Assembly (NCBI GenBank): GCA_013823505.1
Contig: PNMH01000079.1
Coordinates: 1 to 17,496 of the forward strand
From: Polaromonas sp.
GTDB taxonomy: Bacteria; Pseudomonadota; Gammaproteobacteria; Burkholderiales; Burkholderiaceae
Direction of reading: 5' to 3'
Length of the DNA: 17,496 nucleotides
The notes under the pieces were generated by a model, which worked only from the letters and a program-made list of their open reading frames with translations, searched no databases and had not been told where the DNA came from. The position numbers were made by a program, and so were the translations under genes. Numbering within the stretch: the first letter of the stretch is position 1; each line of letters begins with the position of its first letter. Shown here in pieces: positions 13,959 to 17,496 of the stretch.

Positions 13959-14921
13959 CACGGCCACCGGGTGGCCCGACGCATCGAGCACCCGCAAGCC
14001 GGGCGCAGCGCTGATCCGGCCGATGCGTTGCAGGGGCGTGTGGCTGGCTTTGGCCGCCGCTTCCACCGCCGCGCGTGCGATGGGGGCGGCGGTGAACAGC
14101 AACTCGTAGTCGTCGCCACCGTTGAGCAGGCAGTCGATGCGCCGGGCCTCGGGCAGCAGCGCCAGTGCCGGCGCGGTGGGCAGCTGGGTCAAGGCGATCT
14201 CGGCGCCCACGCCGCTGGCCGCCAGGATGTGGCCCAGGTCCCCGGCCAGGCCATCGCTGACATCGATGGCCGCGTGCACCGCTTTGCCCAGCACCGCCAG
14301 CAGCGTCCCCAGTGCCAGGCGCGGCACGGGGCGTTCCAGCCGCGCCTTGAGCTCGGGGTGTTGTGCCAGGGCCTCTGGCCCGCAGGCCTGGGTGGCCCAG
14401 CTGGTGCCTAGCATCAGCTCCAGCGCCAGACGCGCCTCGCCGGTGCGTCCGGTGAGGTAGAGGTCGTCGCCTACCTGTGCCTGGCTGCGCTGCATTGCAA
14501 GACCCGGGCGCACCTCGCCCATCACCGTGATGCAGATGTTGAGCGGGCCGCGCGTGGTGTCGCCGCCCACCAGCGGGCAGCCGTGGGCATCGGCCAGCGC
14601 AAACAGGCCGCGGGCGAAGCCGGCGAGCCAGGTTTCATCGGCGTGGGGCAGGGCCAGGGCCAGCGTGAAGCCGAGCGGGCGCGCGCCCATGGCGGCCAGG
14701 TCGCTCAGGTTGACCGCCAGCGCTTTGTGGCCGAGGGCTTCGGGGTCGACATCGGCGAAAAAATGCCGGCCTTCGACCAGCATGTCGGTCGACACCGCGA
14801 GCTGGAAGCCTGCGTGGGGCTGCAGCAGGGCACAGTCGTCGCCGATGCCGAGGGTCACCCCGGGTCTGGCCACCTGGCCTGCGCGTTGAAAGTGGCGCCG
14901 GATGAGCTCGAATTCACCCAT
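13929..14921 (-). CDS. thiL: Thiamine-monophosphate kinase
   Basis: The 330-residue enzyme phosphorylates thiamine monophosphate with ATP to thiamine diphosphate, the last step of the cofactor pathway. PurM/ThiL-fold motifs are all present: GIGDDCALL (25-33), STDMLVEGRHF (44-54), NLSDLAAMGARP (71-82), GGDTTRG (119-125), DVSDGLAGDLGHIL (220-233) and GGDDYELLF (268-276). The acidic residues bind Mg-ATP and TMP. Length is normal. The start ATG overlaps the end of the Gcr-type gene by eight bases (ATGGGTGA), showing translational coupling. The last 30 bases overlap the convergent membrane/TIR-like gene, which stands where pgpA would be expected. Confidence 0.96.
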   Translation of the reverse strand: MGEFELIRRHFQRAGQVARPGVTLGIGDDCALLQPHAGFQLAVSTDMLVEGRHFFADVDPEALGHKALAVNLSDLAAMGARPLGFTLALALPHADETWLAGFARGLFALADAHGCPLVGGDTTRGPLNICITVMGEVRPGLAMQRSQAQVGDDLYLTGRTGEARLALELMLGTSWATQACGPEALAQHPELKARLERPVPRLALGTLLAVLGKAVHAAIDVSDGLAGDLGHILAASGVGAEIALTQLPTAPALALLPEARRIDCLLNGGDDYELLFTAAPIARAAVEAAAKASHTPLQRIGRISAAPGLRVLDASGHPVAVSARGFDHFA

Positions 14922-16923
14922 GGGGTTGTTCGTTCGCGGGGTCGCCAGGGCGTGTGTCTCGCGGGGGCAGCAAGAAACTCAGCGGCGCCACACGGATGCG
15001 CCGTTTGATCGCGGTCCGGATCAGCTGGCGGTTCACTTCACTGATGTTCTGCGCCTGCAGGGCCAGGCGGAAGGCCAGGTAGAAGCTCACGCCCAGGTTG
15101 ATCGGGCCGATGGCCGCGACGCCGGCGACCGCCCACCAGAAAGCGGGTTCGCGTAACACGCCCAGGCCGAGCGCAAACGCTGAGGCGGCCACCTGGCCGG
15201 CCGACAGGGTGACGTGGCGCACGTCCAGCCCGATGCCGAAGAACTGCAAAAAGGCCGGGGTGAGGCCGAGCATGAAACCCAGCGAGATGTTGGCCGCCAG
15301 GCCCGAGATGTTGGTGCGGGTGAAGTTGGCCCAGCGGGCCGCGCGTTGACGTCCCAGCACGCTGGTGAAGCGCGGGTTGTGTTCCATCGCCGAATGCAGC
15401 TTGTGGAACACGAACCAGTTTTCCACCCAGCCGGCGACGATGCTGGAGGCGAACAACAGCACGCCGGTGAACGCAGCGAAGAGCAGGGTGGGGCCGAGCA
15501 GGCTGATGCTGTCCAGCGCTTGCCGCGCCTTGGTGTCGTCGACCATGGCGCTGCCGGTGGTGAATTCGAGCACCGAGCTGATCAGCAGCACCACCGGAAT
15601 CACCAGGCCGATGTTGCCCGCGATGGCCGCCACCTGCGAGCGGAACAGGTTGGCGACCTCGTCAACAAACCGTTTGACTGCGCCCGGTTCCTTGATGTCC
15701 TTGAGTTTGGCCACCATGGCCGGTGCGGTCACGGCCGGCTGTTTGGTGGCCACCGTGAGGTGCAGCAGCATGATCAACACGAACGACGTGGCGTAATTGA
15801 GGCCCGCGGCAAAGCCGCTCCAGAAGGCCGAGAGGCCCAGGCCATAGAGCGCGAACTTCGCCCAGGTGGTGAGGCCGATCACCGCGCCGCCGCCCGCCGC
15901 CTTGCCCAGCATGTCCTTGTACTCCGCGGCGTTGCGGGTGATGTAGTGCTCGCCACTCTCTGCGCTGCGCTCGGCCACCTTGGCGGCGGTGAGGTGCGAG
16001 CTGGCGGCAATGAGCGAACGGATGCTGCGGTTGTCCAGCCCGACCTGTGCCAGGTCGGCCAGCAGTGCCACCGTGGCGCGCTCGGGCTGGTCGGATTGAA
16101 GGCAGTCCAGCAACTCCTTCACCCGCAACACGCGCTCGCGCAACTGGCGAAGACGGAACACGATGCCCACCGAGACACCGTGCTCTTCCAGGTGCGAATA
16201 GACCGAGTACGCGGCGTGGCGGCAAGCGTCGAGCTGGTTGCGCAGCCGTGTGGCTGCCTCCAGGGCTTCGGGGCTTTGGGCGCCGTGCACACGCACCGCG
16301 CGGCGCAGCGACTCCAGGTCGCTGGGCAACTGGTGGAACGGCTTCTGCTCTTGCGCTTCGGGCGACATGCGCACGCGGATCTCGGAGGCAAAGCCGGTCG
16401 CGCTGACCTGGCTCACGCAGGAAATCATGGCGTCCATCAACGCCACCTGCCAGAAGTCGGCCTTGTCGTCGCCCGGACCGGTGTCGCCACCGCTCACCAG
16501 ATCGCGAAGGCGCAGCAAGGTCGCGCTGTCCAGTGCCTTGAGCCAGCGAACGTCAAAGCGCCGGGGCAGCAAGAGGTCGAACAGCTCGCCCAGATCGTGG
16601 GTCTCGGGCGTGTGGGGCAGGGCCTTCTTGCGCAGGCGGTTGCCAAACTCGCTCAAAAAGGCCGTGCGTGGGGCAAAACCGTGGTCGGCCAGCAGCGGTG
16701 TGAGGTCCACCGTGGCCACGAAGCGCTGCCACCAGCGGCGCCAGCGCTGCTGGAGCTCGGGGTCGGCCTGCACGCTGTCGAGAAATTCGCGCACGCGCGC
16801 CACGCTGGCCTGCACGTCCTTTTCGTCGCCGCGCACCCAACGCATGGCGTCGATCAGCCACAGGTGGCGTTGTGCCAGCGGCGCGTCGGGATCGATGGCG
16901 TCGATGAGCGGGGTGACGGCCAT
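14914..16923 (-). CDS. Gcr-type 'site-specific recombinase' family membrane protein
   Basis: The 669-residue protein matches what databases call 'site-specific recombinase (Gcr family)', common in beta-proteobacteria. The N-terminal half (1-340) is soluble, helical and charged, with coiled-coil-like stretches (about 200-275). The C-terminal half contains six or seven hydrophobic segments (about 344-364, 366-392, 432-454, 473-500, 539-566, 577-590, 595-624). It ends in a basic tail (KRRIRVAPL). No tyrosine-recombinase RHRY set and no serine-resolvase motif are visible, so the recombinase name is doubtful; an integral membrane role is better supported by sequence. ATG 16923 lies 17 bases downstream of apaG, without a strong Shine-Dalgarno sequence. 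The gene overlaps thiL by eight bases. Confidence 0.8.
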   Translation of the reverse strand: MAVTPLIDAIDPDAPLAQRHLWLIDAMRWVRGDEKDVQASVARVREFLDSVQADPELQQRWRRWWQRFVATVDLTPLLADHGFAPRTAFLSEFGNRLRKKALPHTPETHDLGELFDLLLPRRFDVRWLKALDSATLLRLRDLVSGGDTGPGDDKADFWQVALMDAMISCVSQVSATGFASEIRVRMSPEAQEQKPFHQLPSDLESLRRAVRVHGAQSPEALEAATRLRNQLDACRHAAYSVYSHLEEHGVSVGIVFRLRQLRERVLRVKELLDCLQSDQPERATVALLADLAQVGLDNRSIRSLIAASSHLTAAKVAERSAESGEHYITRNAAEYKDMLGKAAGGGAVIGLTTWAKFALYGLGLSAFWSGFAAGLNYATSFVLIMLLHLTVATKQPAVTAPAMVAKLKDIKEPGAVKRFVDEVANLFRSQVAAIAGNIGLVIPVVLLISSVLEFTTGSAMVDDTKARQALDSISLLGPTLLFAAFTGVLLFASSIVAGWVENWFVFHKLHSAMEHNPRFTSVLGRQRAARWANFTRTNISGLAANISLGFMLGLTPAFLQFFGIGLDVRHVTLSAGQVAASAFALGLGVLREPAFWWAVAGVAAIGPINLGVSFYLAFRLALQAQNISEVNRQLIRTAIKRRIRVAPLSFLLPPRDTRPGDPANEQPHG

Positions 16924-16940
16924 GGGCGAGGAACCGCGCT

Positions 16941-17336
16941 TCAGTGCAGCACCCGCGATGGCACGTCACCCGCGCCATTGGCCCGCAAGTCGAACGCAGG
17001 CACCACGGCCTCGAACCGTTCGCCGTCTTCGGCCACACAGAAAAAACTGCCCCGCATGCTGCCCGTGGGCGTTTTCAGGCGGGTGCCACTGGTGTACTGG
17101 AACGACTCGCCCGGGCGCAGCAGCGGCTGGTGGCCCACCACCCCCAGTCCCTTGACCTCTTCGGTGTGGCCCTGCTCGTCGTCGATGATCCAGTGCCGCG
17201 AGATCAGCTGCGCCGTGGCCTCACCGGTGTTGGTGATGGTGATGGTGTAGGCGAAGGCGTACTGGTCTTCTTCGGGCGAAGACTGCTCGCTGAGGTACTG
17301 GGGTTCAACCTCGCAGGTGAACAGGTATTTGGGCAT
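16941..17336 (-). CDS. apaG: ApaG/DUF525 protein (Co2+/Mg2+ efflux protein ApaG)
   Basis: This 131-residue protein forms a single fibronectin-III-like ApaG domain. QYAFAYTITITNTG (25-38), RHWIIDD (47-53), the nucleotide-binding-like loop GLGVVG (63-68), LRPGESFQYTSGTRLKTP (73-90) and GSMRGSFFC (92-100) are the family's landmarks. ApaG is linked to metal-ion (Co2+/Mg2+) resistance in enterobacteria, and its domain binds phosphates, but its biochemical role is unsettled. The start may be ATG 17336 or ATG 17345 (three residues more, with GGGG nearby); the first gives the common MPKY opening. It diverges from rpe and leads the apaG - Gcr - thiL transcript. Confidence 0.93.
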   Translation of the reverse strand: MPKYLFTCEVEPQYLSEQSSPEEDQYAFAYTITITNTGEATAQLISRHWIIDDEQGHTEEVKGLGVVGHQPLLRPGESFQYTSGTRLKTPTGSMRGSFFCVAEDGERFEAVVPAFDLRANGAGDVPSRVLH

Positions 17337-17357
17337 GGCCGGCATGTTACCCCGGGC

Positions 17358-17386
17358 CTGCAACGCGCCGTGGGGCCTGCCAGAAT
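17358..17386 (+). promoter_or_regulatory. Putative rpe promoter
   Basis: CTGCAA (17358-17363) and CAGAAT (17381-17386) lie 17 bases apart in the 89-base gap between divergent apaG and rpe, with three and four of six consensus matches. Transcription would begin near 17393, leaving a leader of about 33 bases before ATG 17426. The match is modest. Confidence 0.3.
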
Positions 17387-17425
17387 GCACCCGACTGTCT
17401 CCATACCACCCACCACAGGTTGCCC

Positions 17426-17496
17426 ATGTCCCATCACTCCAGTGCCGCGTTCATCGCTCCATCCATCCTGTCCGCCGACTTTGCCCGCCTGGGCGA
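17426..17496 (+). CDS. rpe: Ribulose-phosphate 3-epimerase (N-terminal part)
   Basis: The first 23 residues plus a partial codon are present before the window ends. They read MSHHSSAAF then IAPSILSADFARLG, the highly conserved first beta-strand of ribulose-phosphate 3-epimerase, whose Ser lines the active site of the TIM barrel. The enzyme interconverts ribulose-5-phosphate and xylulose-5-phosphate in the pentose phosphate and Calvin cycles. Divergent placement next to apaG is frequent in Burkholderiales and supports the call. A purine-rich ribosome site is not obvious upstream (CACAGGTTGCCC). Confidence 0.93.
   Translation, partial: MSHHSSAAFIAPSILSADFARLG

Noticed and set aside
11945..14014. 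689-codon + strand frame across pgpA and the membrane-protein gene
   Set aside because: It is Arg/Ala/Gly/His-rich nonsense in another frame of 12366-13958, which has proper transmembrane segments and motifs.
14914..16923. Integrase or mobile-element interpretation of the 'recombinase' gene
   Set aside because: No catalytic recombinase residues, no flanking repeats, no tRNA attachment site, and a housekeeping neighbourhood.
15214..17250. 678-codon + strand open frame opposite the Gcr and apaG genes
   Set aside because: It is an antisense shadow in GC-rich DNA: Arg/His/Gln/Gly-rich with no recognisable motif, while the minus strand holds clear gene families.
1..17496. tRNA, rRNA, riboswitch, CRISPR or insertion-sequence elements
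   Set aside because: No cloverleaf, conserved RNA motif, regular spaced repeats or terminal inverted repeats with a transposase were seen; nearly all bases are accounted for by protein genes.

Overview
The window is GC-rich (roughly two thirds G+C by eye), densely coded DNA from a beta-proteobacterium. It most likely belongs to the Burkholderiales, family Comamonadaceae (Hydrogenophaga/Acidovorax-like). This rests on the apaG/rpe divergent pair, the 'site-specific recombinase' membrane protein next to thiL, and on protein style and codon use. No rRNA, tRNA, CRISPR array, insertion sequence or phage gene was seen, and no gap between genes exceeds about 130 bases.

Left part (1-5241). The tail of an unidentified gene is followed on the + strand by a PIN-domain nuclease, a secreted YwqK/MORN-like repeat protein that overlaps it, a DUF1772 membrane protein and a small lipoprotein. 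A membrane-anchored, stand-alone FMN/Fe-S glutamate-synthase-like oxidoreductase lies on the minus strand. It diverges from a UPF0149/SEC-C zinc-motif protein.

Middle part (5257-10141). On the minus strand, a LysR regulator is followed by an alpha/beta hydrolase with every catalytic residue of haloacetate (fluoroacetate) dehalogenase, then a glutathione S-transferase 9 bases further on. Together they look like a small xenobiotic-detoxification cluster. Divergent from lysR are an NAD(P)-binding epimerase/reductase and an exported Acg-type nitroreductase-like flavoprotein with a Tat signal and a lipobox. The lysR/epimerase gap holds inverted repeats that could be the LysR operator.

Right part (10131-17496). 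This is a housekeeping minus-strand block: apaG, Gcr-type membrane protein, thiL, pgpA, cinA/pncC, alkC, with rpe starting divergently at the right edge. The block is interrupted between thiL and pgpA by a + strand gene (12366-13958). That gene encodes an 8-9-pass membrane protein with a cytosolic C-terminal Rossmann-like domain recalling TIR and nucleoside-deoxyribosyltransferase folds. It has its own plausible promoter and overlaps the end of thiL by 30 bases. It is the best candidate for something undescribed here.

Start sites were chosen mainly from Shine-Dalgarno positions and family lengths. All functions are read from motifs by eye; no database search was possible.
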